NCBI GenBank assembly: GCA_905221105.1
Contig: CAJNBW010000001.1
Coordinates: 434,001 to 498,000, forward strand
Reading direction: 5' to 3'
Length of the DNA: 64,000 bases
Source: a bacterium
GTDB lineage: Bacteria; Bacillota; Bacilli; Lactobacillales; Streptococcaceae
The translations under genes were made by a program, and so were the position numbers. Under the pieces are notes generated by a model. The model searched no databases and was not told the origin of the DNA. It saw only the letters and a list, made by a program, of their open reading frames with translations. Of this stretch, positions 30,040 through 38,528 are shown piece after piece. Each line of letters opens with the position of its first letter. Position 1 is the stretch's first letter.

Positions 30040-30618
30040 ATGAAAAAAGAAGACTTAACCACTCGCCTACTTCGAAATCTCTTTCACATCCAAGGCCCTT
30101 TTGATGAATGTCGGCAAGAGATTATCTACAAGGCTTGTGCCCGTTCCATGGTCCAAATCGTTTATTCTTCCTTCTTCCTCTTCTTGTTTTATCTGTTATT
30201 TGGACGCTTCATAGAAGCCGTTCGCTATGCCATGCCCTACGTTTTCTTTGGTCTGATTTATTTCATTACTTTAAAAACTCAAAGAGCCGTCAAAGAACTC
30301 CATCTGGAAAAAGATGACAAGTCAGAAATCATCCTCAAAACCTACAGCAAGAGCCAAATCAAATTCCGAAGCTGGGTGGTGTTTATTGGCCTTCAGATCG
30401 GCCTCTTTACCCTACTCATCTTTCATAAAGTCTTCGTTCAGCAGATGTCCCTTCCAGATTTTGTGAAGTTGCTCATGCAATTCGATAAAAGTGTTCCTTT
30501 ACTGATGTATGGCCTGATTATCGGCAGCATTTTTGGAACCCTGACCTACGGATTTCTATCCCTACAGGAGGAAAAAACTCCTAAAAATACCAAGCAGAAA
30601 GAGAAAAGCAAACAATGA
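30040..30618 (+). CDS. DUF3278-type membrane protein
   Basis: 192 residues, four predicted membrane segments (about 38-56, 62-82, 112-132, 148-170), charged tail (EEKTPKNTKQKEKSKQ). The N-terminal motif (LTTRLLRNLFHIQGPFDECRQEIIYKA) is shared with the 180-residue paralogue. Function unknown. AGGAGG precedes the start, and the stop overlaps the glutathione peroxidase start by four bases (ATGA). Confidence 0.8.
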   Translation: MKKEDLTTRLLRNLFHIQGPFDECRQEIIYKACARSMVQIVYSSFFLFLFYLLFGRFIEAVRYAMPYVFFGLIYFITLKTQRAVKELHLEKDDKSEIILKTYSKSQIKFRSWVVFIGLQIGLFTLLIFHKVFVQQMSLPDFVKLLMQFDKSVPLLMYGLIIGSIFGTLTYGFLSLQEEKTPKNTKQKEKSKQ

Positions 30619-31091
30619 CCTCAATCTACGATTTTTTAGTCTTAAACCAAGATAATCAAGAAACCCCATTAGATGCCTATCGTGGTCAGGTTCTCTTGAT
30701 CGTCAACACTGCTACCGGATGTGGTTTAACGCCCCAGTACCAAGGACTCCAAGAACTCTATGACCGCTATCAAGATCAGGGATTTGAGATTTTAGACTTC
30801 CCTTGCAATCAGTTTATGGGACAAGCACCCGGCAGCGCAGAGGAAATCAACAACTTCTGTAGCCTAAACTATCAAACCACTTTCCCACGCTTTGCCAAGA
30901 TCAAGGTCAACGGTAAGGAAGCAGACCCTCTCTTCGTTTGGTTGAAAGACCAGAAATCTGGCCCACTAGGAAAACGAATCGAATGGAATTTCGCTAAGTT
31001 TCTCATCGGTCGAGATGGACAGGTATTTGAACGTTTCTCTTCCAAAACAGACCCAAAACAAATTGAAGAGGCTATACAAAACCTACTATAA
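30615..31091 (+). CDS. Glutathione peroxidase family thiol peroxidase
   Basis: 158 residues, cytoplasmic. Thioredoxin-fold peroxidase with catalytic C36 (NTATGC36GLTPQ), Q66 (FPCNQ66F) and W124-N125 (EWNFAKF), plus C82 as the likely resolving Cys (NNFC82SLNY). These Cys-type enzymes reduce hydroperoxides, usually with thioredoxin rather than glutathione. It is the last gene of the XRE operon, translationally coupled to the preceding membrane protein. Confidence 0.93.
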   Translation: MTSIYDFLVLNQDNQETPLDAYRGQVLLIVNTATGCGLTPQYQGLQELYDRYQDQGFEILDFPCNQFMGQAPGSAEEINNFCSLNYQTTFPRFAKIKVNGKEADPLFVWLKDQKSGPLGKRIEWNFAKFLIGRDGQVFERFSSKTDPKQIEEAIQNLL

Positions 31092-31095
31092 TTTC

Positions 31096-31151
31096 ACAAT
31101 CTCACTATGATTAGGTCTCCTTTAGCCTAATGAATAGTGAGATTTTTTGAT
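31096..31151 (+). terminator. Terminator of the XRE-glutathione peroxidase operon
   Basis: Long stem: AATCTCACTAT..ATTAGG with CCTAAT..ATAGTGAGATT, loop TCTCCTTTAG, followed by TTTTTTG. Confidence 0.85.
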
Positions 31152-31234
31152 TAGCTTTGATTTAAATAGAAAAACACCCCATGATATGAAACATGAAGTG
31201 TTATAAAAATGATACATTTACAGCAAACAACCCT

Positions 31235-31528
31235 CTACTGACTACTATTTTTAACCCCAGTATATGCATAGGTTCTATTTCTGGGGCACTCTTTTTCCGT
31301 TACTACCCTAAAATAAAAGCGATGCTCCCTCCCATCCTTAGCATTCTCCTTGTTTAGGACAAAGTAATTTTTCTGATTCAGCGCCATGGTGCGTAGGATG
31401 TCATCAATCAAGAAAGTCAGAGGTACATTCATGGCAGAGTATTTTTGAAAATCCTCTTCAAAACGAATATAGTCATCTGAAAAATAATCCATCTGCAGTT
31501 TGTTTTCATACAACTCTTTTCTAGTCAT
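31235..31528 (-). CDS. Small conserved protein of the umuC cassette (DUF5960-like)
   Basis: 97 residues, soluble, rich in charged and aromatic residues (MTRKELYENKLQMDYFSDDY...). It overlaps the YolD-like gene by eight bases and is the last gene of the hdiR-umuC cassette. I recall it as a DUF5960-type protein usually found after umuC in streptococci, without known function. Confidence 0.7.
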   Translation of the reverse strand: MTRKELYENKLQMDYFSDDYIRFEEDFQKYSAMNVPLTFLIDDILRTMALNQKNYFVLNKENAKDGREHRFYFRVVTEKECPRNRTYAYTGVKNSSQ

Positions 31529-31883
31529 ACACTTCGTCCTCCCACAGTCTAATTTCTAGGATATCTGCAAGCTCTATCAGGCTATATCCCTCGCTTGTTC
31601 TGATAGATAAAGATTTGGAGGATAACTCTCTCACCTCACCGATGATAGTGGCTTTCTGCTTCTTTTCCTTGACCACAAAACTTCCCTTCAGTTGGCCAAC
31701 ATAAAGCTGAGAAAGTAAGTGTAACTTCTCATCTAGAGTCAAATCCGTCGAAAAATCAACCCGATTTTTTTCTTCACTGAGCGAACTGGTGTGTTCTGAA
31801 AGGTAAAATCCCATCCACTTCTGCATACCTGGATCTTGATAATCTCGCGCGGATTGAAAGGGTAAATAAGAACGATCGATCAT
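31521..31883 (-). CDS. YolD-like protein
   Basis: 120 residues. The start MIDRSYLPFQSARDYQDPGMQKWMGFYLSEH is the type seen after Y-family polymerase genes in Firmicutes, where YolD-like proteins are proposed to be UmuD-like partners. It overlaps the umuC stop by four bases and the next gene by eight, so the three are tightly coupled. Confidence 0.75.
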   Translation of the reverse strand: MIDRSYLPFQSARDYQDPGMQKWMGFYLSEHTSSLSEEKNRVDFSTDLTLDEKLHLLSQLYVGQLKGSFVVKEKKQKATIIGEVRELSSKSLSIRTSEGYSLIELADILEIRLWEDEVYD

Positions 31884-33295
31884 TTTAATCCATCTAATCC
31901 TCCAGCAGAATGGCCCCCAATCAGCTTGCTTCTAGCAAGACTCCGAGAGGCTTCTTCCAGTGCATTGGCTTTTAAGAGAGAAGTAAAACCAAATTCTTCC
32001 CGAATGGAGTCAATAGCCGTCTGGAGCCTTTCTTCTTTTTCTAACTTGTCAACATCATCAAAGAGGGAAATCAAACCAAAGGACTCATCCACAAATCCTG
32101 AATAGTTGACTCCGACACTTCTGACCGCTCCAGAAGTGTATTTATTATGAAACAGCTTCAAAACATAGTCCGTTAAGACAGCTGTATTATTGGTCGGTTC
32201 GACCTTCATTTGTGTGTGTATAGACGGTCTGACTTCCTGTTTAGAGAAACCAAGATAGATAGAAACAAGGGTTGTTTTCTTTCCCGCCCTTCTCAGTCTA
32301 ATAGCCACCTGCTCCGCCATTTCTCGAAGAATAATTTCGATATCCCGTAGCTTCACGTAGTCTCTAGGTAAGATTTGAGAATTTCCCAAACCTTGGGACT
32401 TGGCTTTATAGGGCTTATGAACATTGCTCTCATCAATCCCATTAGCATGAAACCACAAACGCAGACCAGCCTGACCGAGAACTTTCTGTAGCTGGTCTGG
32501 ATTGCTGGTAGCCAATTCTTTGATGGAAAAAATCCCCAAGGCATTCAAGCGTTTCTCCATCCGCCTGCCAATCCCCCAAAAGTCCGTCATCTTGGGAATG
32601 GCCCAAACTTTCTCTTCCACATCTTGGTAAGACCAATTAGCCCTCATGGTCGGGGTGTGTTTGGCCTCATTGTCCAGAGCCAACTTGGCCAGTAAGGGAT
32701 TGGCATTGGACATGCCCACTGTAGAGTAAACACCTGTCTGCCTCCAAATATCCCTCTGAATGCGGGCAGAAAGCAGATCCAGCTTGTCTTTGCGAGAGAG
32801 ACTCTTGTCCGGGATGAAGTAGTTGAGCGAACTAGTCAGGTCAATAAAGCCCTCATCGATAGAGTAGGGATAAATATCATCTAGGCTACCATAGTTTTGA
32901 AAGATTCGCTGGATTTCCATATTGACCGCTATGTACTCATCCATCCGAGGAGGCACAATCAAGGTCACTTGAGCCCAATCTTCGATGAAGCGAACATAGT
33001 CCGAGTCGGTAGGTAACCCTTGTTTTCGAGCATTGTAATAGGAGAATCTGCGCGTTTTGATATCAAAAGGCAAATCATAGGCCCGACCAACATTGGACTT
33101 GCCAAAAATCTTCTTAAACATGGGAGAGGAAGCTAGAATCAGACCAGTAGAATTATCTGCTCGACTCATGACACAAAGCGAAGTCTTCAGCGGATGCAAG
33201 CCCCTTTTCACACACTCAACGCTGGCATAAAAGGATTTCATATCGACAAAGGCAATGTCACTTTTGGGCTCTCTGGAATAATCAAAGTAGCCCAT
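31880..33295 (-). CDS. umuC: Y-family DNA polymerase (UmuC/ImpB-MucB-SamB type)
   Basis: 471 residues, full length. Catalytic acidic residues D18 (IAFVD18MKSFYASVE) and D147-E148 (YSIDEGFIDLTSS) are present; the thumb HhH (GIGRRMEKRLNALGI) and little-finger domain follow, with no C-terminal clamp-binding extension obvious. It should perform error-prone translesion synthesis. It follows the HdiR-like repressor by three bases, so it is likely induced when that repressor cleaves itself after DNA damage. Confidence 0.93.
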   Translation of the reverse strand: MGYFDYSREPKSDIAFVDMKSFYASVECVKRGLHPLKTSLCVMSRADNSTGLILASSPMFKKIFGKSNVGRAYDLPFDIKTRRFSYYNARKQGLPTDSDYVRFIEDWAQVTLIVPPRMDEYIAVNMEIQRIFQNYGSLDDIYPYSIDEGFIDLTSSLNYFIPDKSLSRKDKLDLLSARIQRDIWRQTGVYSTVGMSNANPLLAKLALDNEAKHTPTMRANWSYQDVEEKVWAIPKMTDFWGIGRRMEKRLNALGIFSIKELATSNPDQLQKVLGQAGLRLWFHANGIDESNVHKPYKAKSQGLGNSQILPRDYVKLRDIEIILREMAEQVAIRLRRAGKKTTLVSIYLGFSKQEVRPSIHTQMKVEPTNNTAVLTDYVLKLFHNKYTSGAVRSVGVNYSGFVDESFGLISLFDDVDKLEKEERLQTAIDSIREEFGFTSLLKANALEEASRSLARSKLIGGHSAGGLDGLK

Positions 33296-33298
33296 AGG

Positions 33299-33985
33299 CT
33301 AACCCTCCATCGGCACAAAATTCCCAACGATAATCCCTACAATACGAGGATCTTCCTCATAGGAAATGAAAATGTCCTTGTATTTAGGATTGATAGAGAC
33401 CAGACGCAAGCCATCTTCCTCCCGATAAACCCGTTTGATATAGGTTTGGCTGTTACAAACCACTGCATAAACCGCCCCATCATAGTCAAATCCTGTCTCT
33501 CTAATCAGAGCTACTGATCCATTTTGATATTTAGGTTCCATGGAGTCCCCAGCCACCCAGGACGCAAAATCATGGGCCAACTCCTTATTAAAGTAAACAG
33601 TATCAAAATTCTGATCATCGTAGACCGAAGCTCCAATACCTGCTGACATGCGTTCGTAGACACGGTACTCGTAGAGGCGCTCTGGCATGGTCGTCACCTT
33701 CTGTCCTTGTTCTTCTTGAGCCAGATTGCGAGCATAGAGAACAACCTTTTCCTTCCCTTGCTTGGAGAGGCTATTGTAGAGACGGACAATCTCAATTTGG
33801 GTGAAATAGCCTTTTGCTACTTTTAAAATGTTCTCTAGTTGAGCAACCTTCTCCTGGGACGGTTCCTTGATTCCACGTTCCCAAGCTGAATAAGCCTGAA
33901 AGCTAATCCCAAGCTTCTCTGCAATTTCTTTCTGTGTCAATTTCAACTCTTTCCTGCGAGCCTTGAGTTTTTCTGGTTGATACAT
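33299..33985 (-). CDS. HdiR/LexA-like repressor (XRE + S24 peptidase)
   Basis: 228 residues. N-terminal XRE helix-turn-helix (LTQKEIAEKLGISFQAYSAWERG, about 16-38) and C-terminal S24 self-cleaving domain: cleavage bond A115-G116 (RMSA115-G116IGAS), catalytic S148 (VAGDS148MEP) and K184 (TYIK184RVY). This is the layout of HdiR of Lactococcus, which represses umuC-type genes until RecA-stimulated cleavage. It leads the hdiR-umuC-yolD cassette and has two inverted repeats on its promoter. The streptococci of this group lack classical LexA, which makes this cassette notable. Confidence 0.92.
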   Translation of the reverse strand: MYQPEKLKARRKELKLTQKEIAEKLGISFQAYSAWERGIKEPSQEKVAQLENILKVAKGYFTQIEIVRLYNSLSKQGKEKVVLYARNLAQEEQGQKVTTMPERLYEYRVYERMSAGIGASVYDDQNFDTVYFNKELAHDFASWVAGDSMEPKYQNGSVALIRETGFDYDGAVYAVVCNSQTYIKRVYREEDGLRLVSINPKYKDIFISYEEDPRIVGIIVGNFVPMEG

Positions 33986-34063
33986 ACTTCACCTCCTATT
34001 GTATGCTTTAATGGAGAATATCTCCCTTAGAAAGACTAATCGATAGTTGAACTTATATTTTTA

Positions 34064-34119
34064 AAACTCAACCACTTTGGTTTAGTTTTATTATATAAAA
34101 AAAGTTGACAAATGTCTAC
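34064..34119 (-). promoter_or_regulatory. hdiR promoter with two operator-like inverted repeats
   Basis: On the minus strand TAGACA (34113-34118) and TATAAT (34090-34095) are spaced 17 bases. The -35 lies within a near-palindrome GTAGACATTTGTCAAC (34104-34119), and just after the -10 is AAACTAAACCA-AAG-TGGTTGAGTTT (34064-34088). Both are placed for repression; the ATG is 79 bases downstream of the second repeat. Confidence 0.65.
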
Positions 34120-34148
34120 TAGGAATATCAGAAACATCGTGAGTTTTA

Positions 34149-34251
34149 TACTCAATGAAAATCAAAGAGCAAACTAGGAAACTAGCCGCAGGCTGTACTT
34201 GAGTACGGCAAGGCGACGTTGACGCGGTTTGAATTTGATTTTCGAAGAGTA
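34149..34251 (+). repeat. BOX element (boxC-boxA)
   Basis: 103 bases, TACTCAATGAAAATCAAAGA to GATTTTCGAAGAGTA, with GTACGGCAAGGCGACGTTGACG. Nearly identical to the copy in clpL. It lies between hdiR and dtpT. Confidence 0.9.
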
Positions 34252-34355
34252 TTAATCAAACTAAAAGGACCTAGCCCTATACAATACAGAACTAAATCCT
34301 TTGAATAACTAATTGATCTAACTTTTAGAATCCGTATGGCAATTCCAGTTTTTCT

Positions 34356-35828
34356 CTATTTGATACCAGACATTAGTTTTTCAATACGTGGAACGTAGAA
34401 GAGTAAGATAATACTGAATACAATCGTAATTCCTCCAACAATTCCATAGTAAGCGACTTCAGTTTCGCTTGTATAAAATTTTACAATTTGAGCATTGATA
34501 GCTTGAGCAGCAGCATTACTCAAGAACCAAATAGACATCATTTGTGCTTGGAAGGATTTTGGTGCTAGCTTAGTAGTGACTGATAGACCAATAGGCGAAA
34601 TCAACATTTCCCCCACAATCACAATAGCCCAACTCATAATCAACCAGAAAGGACTGACCTTAACATCTACCCCAAAGAGCATCCCTGGTAACATCATCCA
34701 CAAGAAGGATAGACCTGCCGCAAATAAACCGTAAGCAAATTTCTTAGAAGAGGACGGTTGCTTGTTACCCATTTTCCCCCACAACCAAGCAAAAATTGGC
34801 ACATAAATCATAATGAAAAGTGGATTGATACTTTGGAAAAAGCTAGATGGGAAATGAATCTGATTCCCAAATACATTAAAGTAGAGTCGAGTTTGATCAT
34901 CCGCAAATAGAGCGAGAACAACAGAACCCTGCTCCTCAATAGACCAGAATAGTACTCCAGCGATAAATAGAGGAATATAGGCAAATACTCGGGATCTCTC
35001 AGTGGCAGTTATTTTCTGACTAGATAAAATTTTGAAGAAATAGTAGATTGGAATGATTACCGCAATCACTGTAAAGATATTAACAATCATATCCACATTA
35101 AATTGGTGAGTAAAGACTAAACCTATAACCACCAGAATAACCATGACAAGTGTAATCAGCAAGCGTTTAATCAAGGTCTGCTGCTCCTTCTGTGAAAGTG
35201 GATCAGTAGGGTAAAGACTTGATTCAGGCAGGTATTTCTTCCCATCTAAAACATATTTCACAAGACCAAAGAACATCCCAATGGCAGCTAATGAGAAACC
35301 TAGGTGGAAATTGACTTCCTGACCTAGATAACCCACTAGATAAGGGGCAACGAAGGCACCTAAGTTAATACCAAAGACAAAGATACTAAATCCTGCATCC
35401 CGTCTATCATCCTCTTTCTCATAAATTCCCCCAACCATATCTGAGATATTAGGTTTTAAAAATCCAGTACCAAAGATAATCAAGGCAATAGAAAGATAGA
35501 GAGCCACTTGTCCAAAAGGTGTTGCCAAAGCAATATGCCCTAGCATAATCAGAATCCCACCGTAAAAGACGGTCTTACGGCTTCCTAAAATACGGTCACT
35601 GACAAACCCACCGACAACCGAGGACAAAAATACCAGCGAGCCATAAATCGCCATAACCGAGGCAGCGGTGGTCTTATCCATTCCCAACCCACCATCTTGC
35701 ACACTATAGTACATATAGTAAAGTAGGATAGCTCGCATCCCATAGTAAGAAAAGCGTTCCCACATCTCTGTAAAGAAGAGGGTGGACAAGCCAATAGGAT
35801 GTCCAAAAAATGTTTTCTGTTTTTCCAT
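34356..35828 (-). CDS. dtpT: Proton-dependent di/tripeptide transporter (POT family)
   Basis: 490 residues, about 12-14 membrane segments. POT signatures: the N-terminal ETMWERFSYYG-type motif (here FFTEMWERFSYYGMRAILLYY), GGFVSDRILGSRKTVFYGG, and FGINLGAFVAPYLVG. It imports di- and tripeptides with protons. It is monocistronic and flanked by BOX elements in the same orientation. The ATG has GGAG upstream. Confidence 0.94.
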   Translation of the reverse strand: MEKQKTFFGHPIGLSTLFFTEMWERFSYYGMRAILLYYMYYSVQDGGLGMDKTTAASVMAIYGSLVFLSSVVGGFVSDRILGSRKTVFYGGILIMLGHIALATPFGQVALYLSIALIIFGTGFLKPNISDMVGGIYEKEDDRRDAGFSIFVFGINLGAFVAPYLVGYLGQEVNFHLGFSLAAIGMFFGLVKYVLDGKKYLPESSLYPTDPLSQKEQQTLIKRLLITLVMVILVVIGLVFTHQFNVDMIVNIFTVIAVIIPIYYFFKILSSQKITATERSRVFAYIPLFIAGVLFWSIEEQGSVVLALFADDQTRLYFNVFGNQIHFPSSFFQSINPLFIMIYVPIFAWLWGKMGNKQPSSSKKFAYGLFAAGLSFLWMMLPGMLFGVDVKVSPFWLIMSWAIVIVGEMLISPIGLSVTTKLAPKSFQAQMMSIWFLSNAAAQAINAQIVKFYTSETEVAYYGIVGGITIVFSIILLFYVPRIEKLMSGIK

Positions 35829-35942
35829 ATATATTCTCCTTAAACGATATAATAATTCATTTTACAGAATTTTCAAACAAATGTCAAACGAATTCTGTTT
35901 CTTTTAGAAAATTTTCTGAAAAGATCAAACATCTCATACTTA

Positions 35943-36044
35943 TACTCAATGAAAATCAAAAAGCAAACTAGGAAGCTAGCCACAAGCTGTACTTGAGTAT
36001 GGTAAGGCGACGCTGACGTGGTTTGAAGAGATTTTCGAAGAGTA
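35943..36044 (+). repeat. BOX element (boxC-boxA)
   Basis: 102 bases from TACTCAATGAAAATCAAAAA to GATTTTCGAAGAGTA with GGTAAGGCGACGCTGACGTGG. It lies upstream of dtpT, in the same orientation as the copy downstream of it. Confidence 0.9.
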
Positions 36045-36075
36045 TTAATTCCACCATAAAAATCCCTTTCCGACT

Positions 36076-36106
36076 AACTTCCACTTCGGTCAGACAAGTG
36101 GAAGTT
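36076..36106. repeat. Perfect 11-base inverted repeat
   Basis: AACTTCCACTT and AAGTGGAAGTT flank CGGTCAGAC. It makes a strong hairpin but has no T run on either side. It could be a factor site or part of an old repeat. Confidence 0.5.
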
Positions 36107-36188
36107 ACTTTGAGAAATTACCTTTAAAAATTTGCTCTTGTTTAGTTTAAAAAAGAGGCTGGACAAAAAGTCTTTAAAATCATAAAAA

Positions 36189-36243
36189 CATCCCTATGCC
36201 AAACTTGTAATTACTAAAAGACAAGTCAATAAGCATAGAGATG
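36189..36243. repeat. Imperfect inverted repeat, likely remnant of a small mobile repeat
   Basis: CATCCCTATGC at the left and GCATAGAGATG at the right, with inner ACTTGT/ACAAGT arms, form a long interrupted palindrome. The preceding GAGGCTGGACAAAAAGTC stretch is a phrase I associate with streptococcal repeat/IS remnants, but I cannot name the element. No gene is present between 36045 and 36314. Confidence 0.4.
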
Positions 36244-36314
36244 TAAAACTATTACACATTAAAAAATAAATAATTAGCACTTAAAGAATAGAAATTGTGT
36301 ACGAAATGGCTCAA

Positions 36315-38528
36315 TTAGTTTTGGCTAGTAAATATTATTTCCAATAAACGGCCTCTCAATTCCTTATCCTGATGATGCAAGATATTCATTAAGTCATGAG
36401 AATTTTTAGCATTGATGAATTGATTTAACAATCGATCTTTTAATTCATATGGAAGAGAAGCCGTCTTTAGTAGTCTAAAAACTTCGTCATTTAGAGATGT
36501 TGTTTTATTATCTTTACATTCAAATCTAGCTATGGTATTCTTATTTGGCAATTCAATGATAGACACATTCGTTCCTTTAAAATGAATTCTATGCCTTCTA
36601 TTGCTTGGAAGGATACTAGAATCTCCTTGTAATGCTAACTCTACCACGCCCATTTCCCAATCAATCGATAATCTTGTTTTATATCTTTGACCATTTTGAT
36701 CTTCAATCATCTCAAAAGAATGTTGTTTTCCTGGGAATACATACCAATCTACAACTTCAGGTAAATCAACACCCATATCTATCTCAGAACCAACCAAGGG
36801 AATGATTGCACCACTTTTGGCAAACACAGGAATAGTCGAGATGTCTCTATAAACACTTAAGTTCACACCACCTGTGTATTTTTTCTCTGAAAAAAAGTCA
36901 TACCATTCACCTTCAGGGAACCATACATCCACTTTTGCAGATTGGAATGCCAAATCCATCTTTTCTACAACGGGAGCCACCATCAATTCTGTTCCAAAAA
37001 AGTATTGGTTTGGAACATTATAGCTCTCATCATTCTCTGGGTAGAAATAGTACATTGGGCTGATTAATGGGGCACCTTCCTCGTGTGTCTTTACATTCAT
37101 GGTATATAGATATGGAATCATCTGATGTCTCAAACGAAGGTATTTCTTCATAATCTTAGATGTTGTTTCTGAAAAAAACCAAGGTTCTTTACTATTGAAG
37201 GGACTTCTAGAACTATGTAATCGAGTAATCGGACTAAAAACGCCAAACTGTAGCCATCTAGTTTGTAGCTCTTCGTCATAATCCCCCAGCATGTGCCCAC
37301 CGATATCATGACTCCACCAACTATAACCGATATTAGATGCTGTCGCTGTAAAATAAGGTTGAAATCTTAAGGAATTCCAACTAATAATAGTATCCCCTGA
37401 AAAACCAACAGGGTAGCGGTGACTACCAGGACCTGCATATCTTGATAAAATCAAGCCACCTTCTGAATTTTTACAACTATCCTGATAGTGATAATGGTTT
37501 AAAAGCCATAGTGGATCCAACATGCCTTGTGTCCCTTGTTGCCAGTCAATCCACCAAAAATCTACTCCCTGCTTTTCTAACTTATAATGAACATCTTTAA
37601 AGTAGGATTCTCTAAAAGATGGATTAAAAAAATCAAAAATAGCAGGTTCTTCAAGTTCTACATTTAACCCCAATCGTTTTGCTACTTGAGGATAAGCTTC
37701 TTCATAAGCCCGTATACCATCAGCAGGATGGACATTTAAGGAGAGTTTTAACTTTCTATCATGAAGTTGTTGCAATAACTGTTCTGGATTAGGTATTAAG
37801 TTTCTATTCCAACTATATCCTGTCCAGCCACTTCCAAAACGGGATGGAATTTCAGTTATATGCCAATCCATATCTAACACACCGATAGACAATGGAATTT
37901 TCTCTGTTTTAAATCTGTCTATTAAATTCAAGTATTCATCCGACGTATAAGGCCAATACCTACTCCACCAATTACCTAAAGCATATCTTGGCAACAAGGG
38001 TGTTGAGCCAGTCAAATGGTAAAAGTCTCTGATTGCTCCTCTATAATCATGCCCATAGGCAAAGAAATAGAGGTCAATTTGATTTTCTCTCTCAATATAA
38101 CCAGACTGTCCATCCCAAATAAATCCTTGAGAATCATCCAGTAAGGCAATACCATTTCGACTAATAATCCCATCTTCTAACGGGATTGCGCCATCTGCCT
38201 TATCCAGAGTCCGAGCTGTTCCTTTTAACGTTTCAATAGATTCACCAAAATACCAGCGACTACCATATACGGCAAAATTTCCTTTTAATTCTATAAATAA
38301 ATTTTCGGCGTTAAATTCTCCTTTATGAAAGTGCAAATGAAAATAGTCCGTCATAATATCTAGTACGTTTGATGTCTCGATATAATCTAACGAAACTTGG
38401 CCAAAATCTCTATTATAGATAAGTTGTGTCGTTCTATCCTCAAAATTTCCAGTTTGAGAATATTCTAACCTTACTAACTTGTCTGTTAATACAGAGATTC
38501 GATAAAATTCTCCCTTAAAAATTTTCAA
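36315..38528 (-). CDS. Intracellular GH31 glycoside hydrolase
   Basis: 737 residues, no signal peptide, so it acts on imported sugars. GH31 order: N-terminal beta-sandwich, (beta/alpha)8 barrel with nucleophile D328 (FWWID328WQQG) and acid/base D379 (GFSGD379T), then C-terminal beta domains with GAPLISPMYYFYPEND. The WIDWQQG nucleophile motif differs from classical alpha-glucosidases (WxDMNE), so the substrate may be an alpha-galactoside, alpha-GalNAc or another alpha-glycoside; this is not decided by sequence. It overlaps the DUF624 gene by four bases and is downstream of a CUT1 importer. Confidence 0.88.
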   Translation of the reverse strand: MKIFKGEFYRISVLTDKLVRLEYSQTGNFEDRTTQLIYNRDFGQVSLDYIETSNVLDIMTDYFHLHFHKGEFNAENLFIELKGNFAVYGSRWYFGESIETLKGTARTLDKADGAIPLEDGIISRNGIALLDDSQGFIWDGQSGYIERENQIDLYFFAYGHDYRGAIRDFYHLTGSTPLLPRYALGNWWSRYWPYTSDEYLNLIDRFKTEKIPLSIGVLDMDWHITEIPSRFGSGWTGYSWNRNLIPNPEQLLQQLHDRKLKLSLNVHPADGIRAYEEAYPQVAKRLGLNVELEEPAIFDFFNPSFRESYFKDVHYKLEKQGVDFWWIDWQQGTQGMLDPLWLLNHYHYQDSCKNSEGGLILSRYAGPGSHRYPVGFSGDTIISWNSLRFQPYFTATASNIGYSWWSHDIGGHMLGDYDEELQTRWLQFGVFSPITRLHSSRSPFNSKEPWFFSETTSKIMKKYLRLRHQMIPYLYTMNVKTHEEGAPLISPMYYFYPENDESYNVPNQYFFGTELMVAPVVEKMDLAFQSAKVDVWFPEGEWYDFFSEKKYTGGVNLSVYRDISTIPVFAKSGAIIPLVGSEIDMGVDLPEVVDWYVFPGKQHSFEMIEDQNGQRYKTRLSIDWEMGVVELALQGDSSILPSNRRHRIHFKGTNVSIIELPNKNTIARFECKDNKTTSLNDEVFRLLKTASLPYELKDRLLNQFINAKNSHDLMNILHHQDKELRGRLLEIIFTSQN

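Noticed and set aside
34149..36044. Possible composite transposon formed by two BOX elements around dtpT
   Set aside because: BOX elements encode no transposase and no larger target duplication is visible; only homologous recombination is plausible.
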